From JBBDWZ01 sp050732575 (lineage in GTDB: Bacteria; Gemmatimonadota; Gemmatimonadetes; Longimicrobiales; RSA9): DNA of 6,128 bases. The stretch covers positions 1-6,128 of the forward strand of contig JBOHRF010000318.1 in the NCBI GenBank assembly GCA_050732575.1, written 5' to 3'. Of the stretch, positions 1-5,200 are shown in pieces (position 1 is the stretch's first letter; the number at the start of each line of letters is the position of its first letter). Both the position numbers and the translations under genes were made by a program. The notes beneath the pieces were generated by a model. The model made no database searches and was not told the DNA's origin. It saw only the letters and a program-made list of their open reading frames with translations.

Positions 1-80
1 AGCGTATGGACGGCGAGGTCACGGCCGAGAGCGAGCTGGGCAAAGGTACGACTATCAGGGTCAGGCTGCGCGCAGCGTGA
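1..80 (+). CDS. Sensor histidine kinase, C-terminal end (partial)
   Basis: Only the last 25 codons are present, read from base 3 to the TGA at 78-80; the 5' part lies outside the window. The sequence reads RMDGEVTAESELGKGTTIRV and then RLRAA. This matches the end of a HATPase_c domain: the glycine-rich G2 box (GKGT) followed by the final beta strand. In the family this part closes the ATP lid of the kinase that phosphorylates a partner response regulator. The stop codon overlaps the GTG start of the next gene (GTGA, 77-80), which suggests translational coupling. Because remnants of pst and phoU genes lie downstream, a PhoR-like phosphate sensor is possible, but nothing in the visible fragment identifies the signal. 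Confidence 0.82.
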   Translation, partial: RMDGEVTAESELGKGTTIRVRLRAA

Positions 81-412
81 ACCCTTCGGCAGCACCGCCG
101 CAGCGATCTTCGCTGCTGCCCGCGATCATTGGCTTCCTGCTGGCCGGCGTCCTCATCATCACACTCGGCTTCTGGACCGCGGCTCGCCGAGGCGCAGCGC
201 CCGAATCGCCGGTTGTTACGTTGCTCAACCCGCCACTGGACTTCGATCTCGGCGGGGCCCTTCACGGGACCATAGGTCGTTTCGGCTACCAGGTGGGCCT
301 GTTCAACGGAACGGGCGCGCTGCTTCAACCGCATGAACCATTTGCTTCCCGATGCGCGCGTGGAAGGCGAGGCTCCGTTTCAGGGAGACAACCTGTACGG
401 CGCGGGCGTTGA
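77..412 (+). pseudogene. Chimeric ORF: membrane-anchored N-terminus fused to porin-like and frame-shifted PstB sequence
   Basis: The 111-codon frame starts with GTG overlapping the kinase stop. Residues 15-34 (PAIIGFLLAGVLIITLGFWT) form one hydrophobic transmembrane or signal-anchor segment, followed by AARRG. Residues 35-53 are rich in Ala and Pro and end in VVTLLNPP. I do not recognise this N-terminal part; a membrane-anchored SCO-like protein is a weak guess. From about residue 54 the sequence changes to a porin-like piece (listed separately). Beyond residue 80 the frame reads out-of-frame PstB sequence and ends in a basic, low-quality tail. The whole ORF therefore looks like a gene cut by deletion and joined to remnants of two others. 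The first 50 or so codons are probably genuine; the rest is unlikely to make a functional protein. Confidence 0.6.
239..316 (+). pseudogene. Phosphate-selective porin (OprO/OprP-like) internal fragment
   Basis: In the frame of the chimeric ORF, residues 55-80 read DFDLGGALHGTIGRFGYQVG followed by LFNGTG. The pattern 'D-hG-hhhHGTh-xRhxYxhGhFNGxG' is typical of a beta-hairpin in outer-membrane phosphate-selective porins of the OprO/OprP family, where GVFNGDG or GLFNGTG ends a strand and begins a loop. Only about 26 residues remain, with no signal peptide and no other strands. The piece is joined on the left to an unrelated membrane anchor at about 238 and on the right to PstB sequence at about 316-318. 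In Xanthomonas-type genomes such a porin precedes the pst genes, which supports the call. The assignment rests on pattern memory of a short stretch and is moderate. Confidence 0.5.
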
Positions 413-443
413 TGCGGTCGAGGTACGCCGCCGCATCGGCATG
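318..443 (+). pseudogene. pstB: pstB 5'-part fragment (phosphate ABC transporter ATPase)
   Basis: Read in the frame of base 318, the 42 codons begin RCFNRMNHLLPDARVEGEAP and end VEVRRRIGM. This is the stretch of PstB just after the Walker A P-loop: 'LLR-x-FNRMNDLIPGARVEGE', then the 'G-x-NIY-x-x-x-VD-V-x-LRRRIGM' segment leading to the Q-loop. PstB is the cytoplasmic ATPase of the high-affinity phosphate importer PstSCAB. The Walker A itself is absent: the upstream bases encode porin-like sequence in another frame. Homology stops at the Met codon 441-443, where FQRPNPFP would be expected and truncated IS3 sequence begins instead. The matching C-terminal tail lies at 3358-3414. Q-loop, signature motif, Walker B and switch His are all missing, so the gene is dead. 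Confidence 0.82.
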
Positions 444-444
444 G

Positions 445-831
445 CCAAAGCTGATTGGGTCACTCGGCGAGCAGCTCGGGTTTGCGGTAGGTTGGATGAA
501 CGAGTTGATCGCGCCGCTCCCGCACCGGAGCGCGTTCGCTCAGCAGCCGGTACATGGTCCGCTCCGAGCAGAGATAGCGTCCTTCATCGAGCAGCGTGGC
601 CCACACCTGAGCGGGTGAGCAGTCGACGAACCGCTCCGAGTCCAGGACCTCGAGTACCGCCATGCGCTCCTGCTCGGAGAGCGCGCGCTCCGGTTGTGGT
701 CGTGGGCACGATGGACGCGGCGCGGGAGGACGGCGCCGACGGTACACAGTCGCCGGTGCTATGCCCAACGCTCGGCACGCCGGGCGCGTCCCGACCAGCG
801 GCGTGAGTTCTTCCACGGTCTGTTCGATCAT
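445..831 (-). pseudogene. IS3-family transposase OrfB, N-terminal remnant
   Basis: This starts at ATG 831 and reads MIEQTVEELTPLVGTRPACR, then ALGIAPATVYRRRRPP. That is the HTH_21-type region preceding the integrase core in IS3 OrfB proteins. It is followed by ALSEQERMAVLEVLDSERFV, the 'D-x-SPAQVWATLLDEGRYLCS' segment and 'ERTMYRLL', all classic for this family. A TGA at 460-462 interrupts the frame after PELLAE. The codons beyond it still encode PNQLW, which normally leads into SWDITKL with the first catalytic Asp. Homology ends there. The protein is about 120 residues against roughly 300-350 for intact relatives, and it lacks all three DDE residues, so it is inactive. Its start overlaps the orfA stop, consistent with coupled or frameshifted expression in the parent element. 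Confidence 0.85.
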
Positions 832-1346
832 CGTTTGCTGCTCTCGTCCGACGCTGCGCCCCTGGGATCGAGCAGCTCGCCCAGCAGCGCGGAGACGTTT
901 CCCTGCACCTCGATCACTTTACGCGCCTTGGCCAGCTCGGCCTCGGCCCGCTCCGCACGCTGGCGCAGCTGCGCGTTCTCCACCACCAGTGGATGCGCTT
1001 TCCGACGGCCGCGTGTTCGTTCCAGGGATGCGAGCGCGCCCTGGTCGCGCTGCTGCCGCCACACGGACAAGTGCGAACTGTACAGCCCCTCTCGGCGAAG
1101 CAGTGCACCGATTTCTCCGGCACCACTGCATGCATCGGCCTCGCGCAGAATCTGCATCTTGTACTCGGCCGTGAACCGTCGTCGACGTGCACGCTCAATC
1201 AATTCCGGATCTGGTCGGGCCTCACCCGACACGCGCGCCGTGGCCTCTGCGCTGCGCTCGCCTACGGCTCGCTTCGCTCCGCGGCCACCGACCCCATCTC
1301 CTCTCCCAGCCCCGTTCTCCTTCACGTTCCCCTTCACCCTGCTCAT
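828..1346 (-). CDS. IS3-family transposase OrfA (HTH protein)
   Basis: The 172-codon frame contains a clear HTH_Tnp_1/InsE-type domain. Residues 55-105 include RRRRFTAEYKMQILREADAC, the 'GEIGALLRREGLYSSHLSVWR' helix-turn-helix region and QQRDQGALASL. A heptad-rich coiled coil follows (about residues 120-150, with VENAQLRQRAERAEAELAKA), which mediates multimerisation in the family, then the C-terminal VIEVQGNVSALLGELL. In IS3 elements OrfA binds the terminal repeats and regulates transposition. The first 40 residues (Gly, Arg and Lys rich, encoded by hexamer-like DNA at 1300-1346) are not family-like, so the true start may be near 1226. The frame is intact, but its partner transposase is truncated, so it probably acts, if at all, only as a DNA-binding remnant. 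Confidence 0.82.
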   Translation of the reverse strand: MSRVKGNVKENGAGRGDGVGGRGAKRAVGERSAEATARVSGEARPDPELIERARRRRFTAEYKMQILREADACSGAGEIGALLRREGLYSSHLSVWRQQRDQGALASLERTRGRRKAHPLVVENAQLRQRAERAEAELAKARKVIEVQGNVSALLGELLDPRGAASDESSKR

Positions 1347-1669
1347 CCTATCCTTCCTGACCTCGCCCTACTCAGTAATTCACTCCATCATAACCGTCTC
1401 ACGTAATCTTGGCAGAGAGGGGCAGGCCGGGTATGGAGCCGTGAAAGAGTGAACCCCGCGAGAGCGGCAGTTTGGGCGCCGACGCCGTACGTGAAGGCGG
1501 AAGGCAACATTTGCTGGCACCGCGAGCGCGAGGTGCAGCGGAGCCCTGCGCGGTCAAAGACCCCGAGCATGTACGGAGGCACCTTGTCTGGGAACCGGGA
1601 AAGCCCTCGACTGTCTGCGAGGAGACGAGGAAACGCAGACCGCACCGAGAACCCTGAGGGGACACGTCG

Positions 1670-3145
1670 GTGATGCACGGGCGAGGGAAGTCGGACCGTT
1701 TCGTAGTACCGCAGAAGCCGCCGAACAAGGTTGGGGAACCGACCGCGGAGGTGGTGGAAGGAAGGGAGCGGGCCAAGGGGAACCTGCGCGAGCAAAACGC
1801 ATCCCGGATGCAGGGCCGGAGCGGTGCGCACAGTGCGCTCGAACGGGTACGAGAAGCAGCTCAACAGAACAGGCGACTGCGGTTCACAGCTCTGCTGCAC
1901 CACATCTACGACATCGACCGGCTGCGCGCGGCGTATCGAGCGATTCACAAGGAGGCGGCAGCGGGAGTCGATGGCGAGACGTGGCACTCGTACGGCAAGG
2001 AACAGGAAGCGAATCTGCAGGACTTGTCGGGGCGCTTGCAACGCAGAGCCTACCGGGCGAAGCCGGTTCGCAGAGCGTACATCCCGAAAGCGGACGGGCG
2101 GCAGCGACCGCTCGGTGTACCGACGCTGGAAGATAAGATTGTGCAGCGGTCCGCGGTCGAGGTATTGAGTGCGATCTACGAAGAAGACTTCCTCGGCTTC
2201 TCGTATGGATTTCGGCCGGGTCGACAGCCGCACAACGCGCTGGATGCGTTGGCGGTCGGAATTCAAGCGAGACGAGTGAACTGGGTGCTCGATGCCGACA
2301 TCCGGAGTTTCTTTGACACCCTCGATCACGGATGGCTGGTGAAGTTTCTCGAGCACCGAATTGGAGACCGGCGCGTTGTGCATCTGGTGCAGAAATGGCT
2401 GAATGCCGGCGTGCTGGAGGATGGGAAGCGCATCTGAAGTGAGGTGGGGACGGTCCAGGGAGGCAGTATCCGTCCGTTGCTGGCCAATCTCTATCTGCAC
2501 TACGTCTTGGATCGCTGGGTCCAATGCTGGAGACGTCGCGTCGCGCGGGGAGAAGTCGTGATGGTGCGCTACGCCGACGACTTTGTCGTGGGTTTCGAAC
2601 AGCGAGAGGATGCAGAGCGGTTTCAAGCTGAATTGCCGATGCGATTGGCGAAGTTCGGATTGGAACTGCAAACGGACAAGACGCGCCTGATCGCGTTCGG
2701 CCGGGAGGCTGACCGTGCCTGGCGCAGCGGACAGGGCGAGAAACCCGGTACGTTCAACTTTCTCGGCTTCACGCACGAGTGCGGGAAGACGCGCAAGGGC
2801 AAGTTTATCGTCCGTCGGCAAACGAGGCGCAAGCGCATGCGAACGAAGCTCGCGGAAGTCAAAGGCGAACTGCGACGTCGCATGCACCAATCCATCCCGG
2901 AACAAGGGGCCTACCTGCGTTCGGTGATCGCGGGCTATTACCGCTATCATGGGGTGCCGCTGAATCTCCAGGCGCTGGTCACCTTCCGCGAAGCGGTGAC
3001 TCGACTGTGGCACCATAGCCTTCGGCGCCGCAGCCAGAAGCATCGGCTCACCTGGCAGCGACTCGCACGCTACACGCGTCGCTGGTTCCCTCCGGTTCGT
3101 ATTTGTCACCCATATCCCTGGGAGCGCTTACGCGTTACTACCTGA
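1670..3145 (+). pseudogene. Group II intron reverse transcriptase/maturase, interrupted by an in-frame TGA
   Basis: The 491-codon frame starts MMHGRGKSDR, as in related intron proteins. The RT motifs appear in order: the RT1/2 region with YIPKADGRQRPLGVPTLEDK (residues 137-156), YGFRPGRQPHNALDAL (179-194), WVLDADIRSFFDTLDH with catalytic Asp (205-220), GTVQGGSIRPLLAN (260-273), the catalytic YADD (301-304) and the 'KFGLELQTDKTRLIAFG' region. FNFLGFTHECGKTRKGKF begins the thumb and maturase domain X, which ends HPYPWERLRVTT. No HNH endonuclease domain follows. A TGA at 2435-2437 (codon 256) splits the gene just before RT4, between GKRI and SEVGTVQGG. A CGA-to-TGA change is a simple explanation. 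The conserved Ser of SISPLLAN is Arg here (SIRPLLAN). A GTG at 2444 could restart only the second half. Active retrotransposition is unlikely. Confidence 0.9.
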
Positions 3146-3150
3146 GGCAA

Positions 3151-3183
3151 GAGCCCGGTGCGGTAATTCCGCACGCCGGGATC
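3151..3183 (+). ncRNA. Group II intron domain V
   Basis: The 33 bases begin GAGCCCGGTGCGG and end GCACGCCGGGATC, forming the hallmark catalytic hairpin. The lower stem pairs GA-CCCGG with CCGGG-UC around a G.A opposition at the third position, and it carries the catalytic AGC triad at positions 2-4. A two-base bulge (CG) separates it from a five-pair upper stem (UGCGG/CCGCA). The loop is UAAUU rather than a GNRA tetraloop. The hairpin begins six bases after the maturase stop codon, as expected for a domain IV-encoded ORF. Length and layout agree with bacterial group II introns. Confidence 0.85.
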
Positions 3184-3223
3184 CGTGGAGGGGGCGGTGC
3201 GTGAGCATCGTCCCTACTCCGAC
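3184..3223 (+). ncRNA. Group II intron domain VI and 3' splice site
   Basis: GGAGGGGGCGGTGC pairs across a GTGA loop with GCATCGTCCCTACTCC, allowing G.U pairs. A TA bulge about eight bases from the end supplies the likely branch-point adenosine at 3216. The element ends GAC at 3221-3223, fitting the AY end rule for group II introns. The 3' exon then begins TCACGCTCAC. Confidence 0.68.
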
Positions 3224-3237
3224 TCACGCTCACTTTG

Positions 3238-3330
3238 ACGTGGACGGTGGAAGTGCCCAGCTCGTGGATGTCTTTCTTTGCAGTATTGGCGCCATTGGAT
3301 CCAGGGCCCCGGCACGCCCACCGTCCACGT
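3238..3330. repeat. Long imperfect inverted repeat after the intron
   Basis: ACGTGGACGGTGG at 3238-3250 is the perfect reverse complement of CCACCGTCCACGT at 3318-3330. Inside it GTGCC (3253-3257) pairs with GGCAC (3311-3315), extending the stem around a roughly 50-base interior that holds GGCGCC and GGATCC palindromes. The right arm runs into GTGAACGTGAACG (3329-3341), a hexamer-type repeat. A degenerate GTGAAG/GGGAAC version lies on the minus strand near 1315-1340. No T-tract follows, so it is not a standard terminator. It resembles a dispersed palindromic element, but no gene was found in 3224-3357. Confidence 0.72.
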
Positions 3331-3357
3331 GAACGTGAACGTCCGTTCAATTCGTTT

Positions 3358-3414
3358 AACACGACGCCGCGCGAAGAGCAGACGGAAGCCTACATCACGG
3401 GCCGATTCGGATGA
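3358..3414 (+). pseudogene. pstB: pstB 3'-end fragment
   Basis: The frame reads NTTPREEQTEAYITGRFG and then TGA at 3412-3414. This is the standard C-terminus of the phosphate importer ATPase PstB ('F-T-x-P-x-x-x-RTEDYITGRFG'). The open frame continues upstream to about 3334, but residues before Phe 3355 no longer resemble PstB, so the junction with the repeat sequence is near 3355. The stop codon overlaps the phoU start as ATGA (3411-3414), preserving the ancestral pstB-phoU arrangement. The central PstB coding sequence between this piece and the 318-443 fragment is replaced by the IS3 element, intron and repeat. Confidence 0.85.
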
Positions 3415-4086
3415 CCCTGCGACACTTTGCGGAGGAGATGGAGCAGCTCAAGGCGCGGCTGGTCAGCATGTCCGGCATGGCCGAGAATATGGTCCAGCTC
3501 GCCGTGGAAGCACTGCTCGAGCGCGACGAAGCCAAAGCCAGTCGTGTCATCGAGCAGGACGCCGCCATCGACGAGCTCGAGCTGGCCATCGATGACGCGG
3601 CCATCCAGCTGCTCGCGCTGCAGCAGCCCATGGCACGCGACCTTCGCTTCATCAGCCTCCGCCATGAAGATCGCCAATGACCTGGAGGTGGGCGACCACG
3701 CGGTCAACATTGCCGAAGAGCTGCGCTGGCTGCTTCAGGCCTCGCCTTTCCCCGTGTTACCCGAGTTCGAGGAAATAGCCCGCATCGCCACTGACATGCT
3801 GAGCGAAGCACTCAACGCGTTCATCCGGTCGGACAGCGCAGAGGCACGCGCCGCGGTCATGCTAGACGACCGCGTGGACGAGTTGCATGGCAACAACTTC
3901 CGTATCCTGCTCACCCACATGATGGAAGACCCGCGCAAGATCACTGCGGGCATGGATCTGCTCCTGGTCTCCGGCAATCTCGAGCGCATCGCCGACCTGG
4001 CTACCAACGTTGCCGAGGAAGTTGTCCTCTTCGTGGAAGGCCGCACCATCAAGCACCACGCCGAGGAGAAAGCCGCCGCGGGCTGA
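3411..4086 (+). pseudogene. phoU: phoU, phosphate signalling protein, frameshifted
   Basis: The start at ATG 3411 overlaps the pstB stop. Residues 1-82 (MTLRHFAEEMEQLKARLVSM through MARDLRFIS) are the first half of the PhoU three-helix repeat. The frame then breaks: bases 3656-3658 read AGCCTCC where AGCTCC (Ser-Ser) is expected, a one-base insertion. Reading continues in the other frame from SAMKIANDLE to the TGA at 4084-4086, giving a second repeat with NLERIADLATNVAEEVVLF. The first metal-binding motif should be NDLER-h-GDHA but reads NDLEVGDHA: one Arg codon is missing between 3687 and 3688, so its E-x-x-x-D spacing is shortened. The second motif keeps E-R-I-A-D. PhoU restrains PhoR signalling when phosphate is plentiful; this copy should be inactive. 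Confidence 0.92.
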
Positions 4087-4118
4087 TCTCCTTCCAATTG
4101 CGACTCAAACCCATTCTA

Positions 4119-4148
4119 TTGACAAACAAATATTCCACAAAATACGTT
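4119..4148 (+). promoter_or_regulatory. Candidate sigma-70 promoter for the LuxR-type regulator
   Basis: A perfect TTGACA (-35) lies at 4119-4124 in an AT-rich patch (4110-4145) that contrasts with its surroundings. The best -10 candidates are weak: TACGTT at 4143-4148 (18-bp spacing) or ATACGT at 4142-4147. It lies just past the phoU remnant and immediately before the 9-bp repeat array, which would then occupy the start of the transcript. The match is by eye; a promoter driven by an unlisted sigma factor cannot be excluded. Confidence 0.45.
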
Positions 4149-4280
4149 TCCGCAGTTTCCGCAGTTTCCGCAGTTTCCGCAGTTTCCGCAGTTTCCGCAG
4201 TTTCCGCAGTTTCCGCAGTTTCCGCAGTTTCCGCAGTTTCCGCAGTTTCCGCAGTTTCCGCAGTTTCCGCAGTTTCCGCA
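4146..4280 (+). repeat. Tandem repeat, 15 perfect copies of a 9-bp unit
   Basis: The unit GTTTCCGCA repeats 15 times without a single mismatch across 135 bp. No reading frame on either strand contains a stop within the array (forward frames give V-S-A, F-P-Q or F-R-S repeats). It fills most of the 225-bp gap between the phoU remnant and the regulator gene, ending 31 bp before the start codon. Perfect identity between copies suggests recent expansion or active slippage. It is too short in period and has no spacers, so it is not a CRISPR array. Confidence 0.97.
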
Positions 4281-4296
4281 ACCCGGGTCAGTTGCC

Positions 4297-4302
4297 AAGG
4301 AG
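4297..4302 (+). promoter_or_regulatory. Ribosome binding site of the LuxR-type regulator
   Basis: AAGGAG lies nine bases before ATG 4312. It supports that start over the second ATG at 4321 and over TTG 4098, whose frame would run through the repeat array. Confidence 0.75.
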
Positions 4303-4311
4303 CCGCGCACC

Positions 4312-5016
4312 ATGGATACGATGGGCGTTGTGATCATAAGTCCGGTTCGCCTGTTCAGAGACGGCCTCCATCAGTTGTTACGTGAGTGTACACAGATCAA
4401 CGTTCTCGCCGCTTTAAAGCACTTGGGTGAGCCATGTGCCCTTCCTGATGCTGCTCGAGCTAACGGTGTCATTGTCGATGCTCGTTCGATCGGCAGCAAT
4501 TGTGATGGTCAGTTCATTCGATCACGTTTTCCTTGCGCACGAGTGTTCGCGCTGGGTGTAACTGGCACCGCCACCGAAGCAAGCCGATGCAGGCGCTACG
4601 GCGTCGACGGCGTCATAGGCTTCGACTGCGGCCCGGACGAGATTGTTAGTGTGCTCGACCACTTCTTGCACGCCGAGTCCCGCGAGCTGCGCGAGGAACT
4701 AAAAGCCACCTTCCAGTATGTCGGGCGCAACAAGTCAACCAGAATCAGACTTGGCAAACGGGAGTACGAAGTTGCATTGCTTACGGCGGAAGGCTGCTCC
4801 AACAAACAAATCGCGCAGCGACTTGGAATCGAGGTGTCGACGGTCAAGAATCATGTTCATAGCATCCTCAATAAAGTCGGGGCATCCCGAAGGAGCGAGC
4901 TTGCCGCGCGCGTACAGGGCTGGCTGACCCAAGATCTAGATCTCACACTGTTATCGGCTGGATCCAAAGATGAATTGAATGTTGCCCACGCTGTGCCCAT
5001 CCTGAAGCACGCTTAA
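4312..5016 (+). CDS. LuxR/NarL-type response regulator with degenerate receiver domain
   Basis: This is a 234-residue DNA-binding regulator of the NarL/FixJ layout. Residues 5-120 resemble a receiver: VVIISPVRLFRDGLHQLLRE matches the first strand and helix, and VIVDAR places an Asp at residue 56 where the phosphoacceptor belongs. The usual acidic pair after strand 1 is Ser-Pro (10-11). The conserved Lys after GYLL is replaced in VIGFD (101-105). Phosphorylation may therefore not control it. Residues 148-200 are a typical LuxR helix-turn-helix: LGKREYEVALLTAEGCSNKQ, then IAQRLGIEVSTVKNHVHSIL and RRSELAARV. A nonconserved tail of about 34 residues follows. AAGGAG precedes the start. The gene is less GC-rich than those to its left and lies upstream of a secreted peptide and a DsbA-like gene in the same direction, which it may control. 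Confidence 0.92.
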   Translation: MDTMGVVIISPVRLFRDGLHQLLRECTQINVLAALKHLGEPCALPDAARANGVIVDARSIGSNCDGQFIRSRFPCARVFALGVTGTATEASRCRRYGVDGVIGFDCGPDEIVSVLDHFLHAESRELREELKATFQYVGRNKSTRIRLGKREYEVALLTAEGCSNKQIAQRLGIEVSTVKNHVHSILNKVGASRRSELAARVQGWLTQDLDLTLLSAGSKDELNVAHAVPILKHA

Positions 5017-5109
5017 GCTGCTCGATCGACCAATGTCCGCGCCTGACCGCGTGGATTGCGTACGCTGGCTCCAGTGCCTGTTCTGTGCTCGCGCTGTCAG
5101 AAGCATTGA

Positions 5110-5138
5110 ATGTCGGCCGCGACGCGGCTCGCAGACAT
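5110..5138 (+). promoter_or_regulatory. Hairpin in the regulator-peptide intergenic region
   Basis: ATGTC (5110-5114) pairs with GACAT (5134-5138), and inside it GCCGC (5116-5120) pairs with GCGGC (5124-5128) around a GAC loop; one arm has an extra TCGCA. No T-tract follows, so an intrinsic terminator is unlikely. It lies 62 bp before the peptide start in the 184-bp gap 5017-5200, where no clear -35/-10 pair was seen. A leader-RNA structure or binding site are both possible. Confidence 0.35.
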
Positions 5139-5185
5139 AGTAAGCAACCTGTATGGAAGGCACTTTCAATCACCTCCCAGTGTCC

Positions 5186-5194
5186 GGAAAGGGG
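5186..5194 (+). promoter_or_regulatory. Ribosome binding site of the cysteine-rich peptide gene
   Basis: GGAAAGGGG ends six bases before ATG 5201. It favours this start over the in-frame ATG at 5153, which would put 16 polar residues in front of a well-formed signal peptide. Confidence 0.7.
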
Positions 5195-5200
5195 ACTACA

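Larger units (their letters stand above)
445..1401 (-). mobile_element. Truncated IS3-family insertion sequence
   Basis: The minus strand carries an orfA/orfB pair typical of IS3 elements, with an HTH protein followed by the N-terminal part of the DDE transposase, overlapping by ATGA at 828-831. The element ends abruptly at about 445, inside the PNQ-h-W motif that precedes the catalytic core. The DDE domain and that terminal inverted repeat are therefore gone. The other end is not fixed: conserved protein homology begins near 1226, and a plausible end is near 1401, where the minus strand starts TGAGACGG. No target-site duplication can be tested because one end is missing. The element sits directly against the pstB fragment on one side and the group II intron on the other. 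Confidence 0.78.
1402..3223 (+). mobile_element. Group II intron with degraded reverse transcriptase ORF
   Basis: About 265 GC-rich bases (about 1402-1669) with many short complementary stretches form the position of ribozyme domains I-III. An RT/maturase gene follows in the domain IV position (1670-3145), then a recognisable domain V (3151-3183) and a domain VI stem with a bulged A (3184-3223). The order matches a bacterial retroelement intron. The 3' end is probably after GAC at 3221-3223. The 5' end is unresolved: no clear GUGYG start was found between 1401 and 1450, so 1402 is only the approximate edge of the IS3 sequence. The intron lies in the same direction as the pst and phoU remnants. 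Removing it by splicing would not restore pstB. Confidence 0.82.

Noticed and set aside
333..1452. Long plus-strand frames opposite the IS3 genes
   Set aside because: Apart from the pstB piece at 318-443 these are Arg/Pro/Ser-rich shadows of the minus-strand orfA and orfB.
1388..3109. 573-codon open frame on the minus strand
   Set aside because: It is the antisense shadow of the group II intron RT, which shows all RT motifs on the plus strand. The minus-strand product has no recognisable domain and continues through the ribozyme region.
3735..4097. 120-codon minus-strand frame opposite phoU
   Set aside because: Low-complexity Ser/Arg product; the plus strand is clear PhoU sequence.
4146..4280. 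CRISPR-like array
   Set aside because: The units are 9 bp, contiguous and identical, with no spacers; no cas genes are present.
4116..4337. Gly-Asn-Cys repeat protein on the minus strand
   Set aside because: It is another consequence of the stop-free 9-bp array, with no ribosome site and no flanking protein-like sequence.
4098..4385. Repeat peptide (Ser-Ala-Val)n from a TTG start through the 9-bp array
   Set aside because: The repeat has no stops in any frame, so long frames arise automatically. No ribosome site precedes the TTG and the frame overlaps the start of the well-supported regulator gene.
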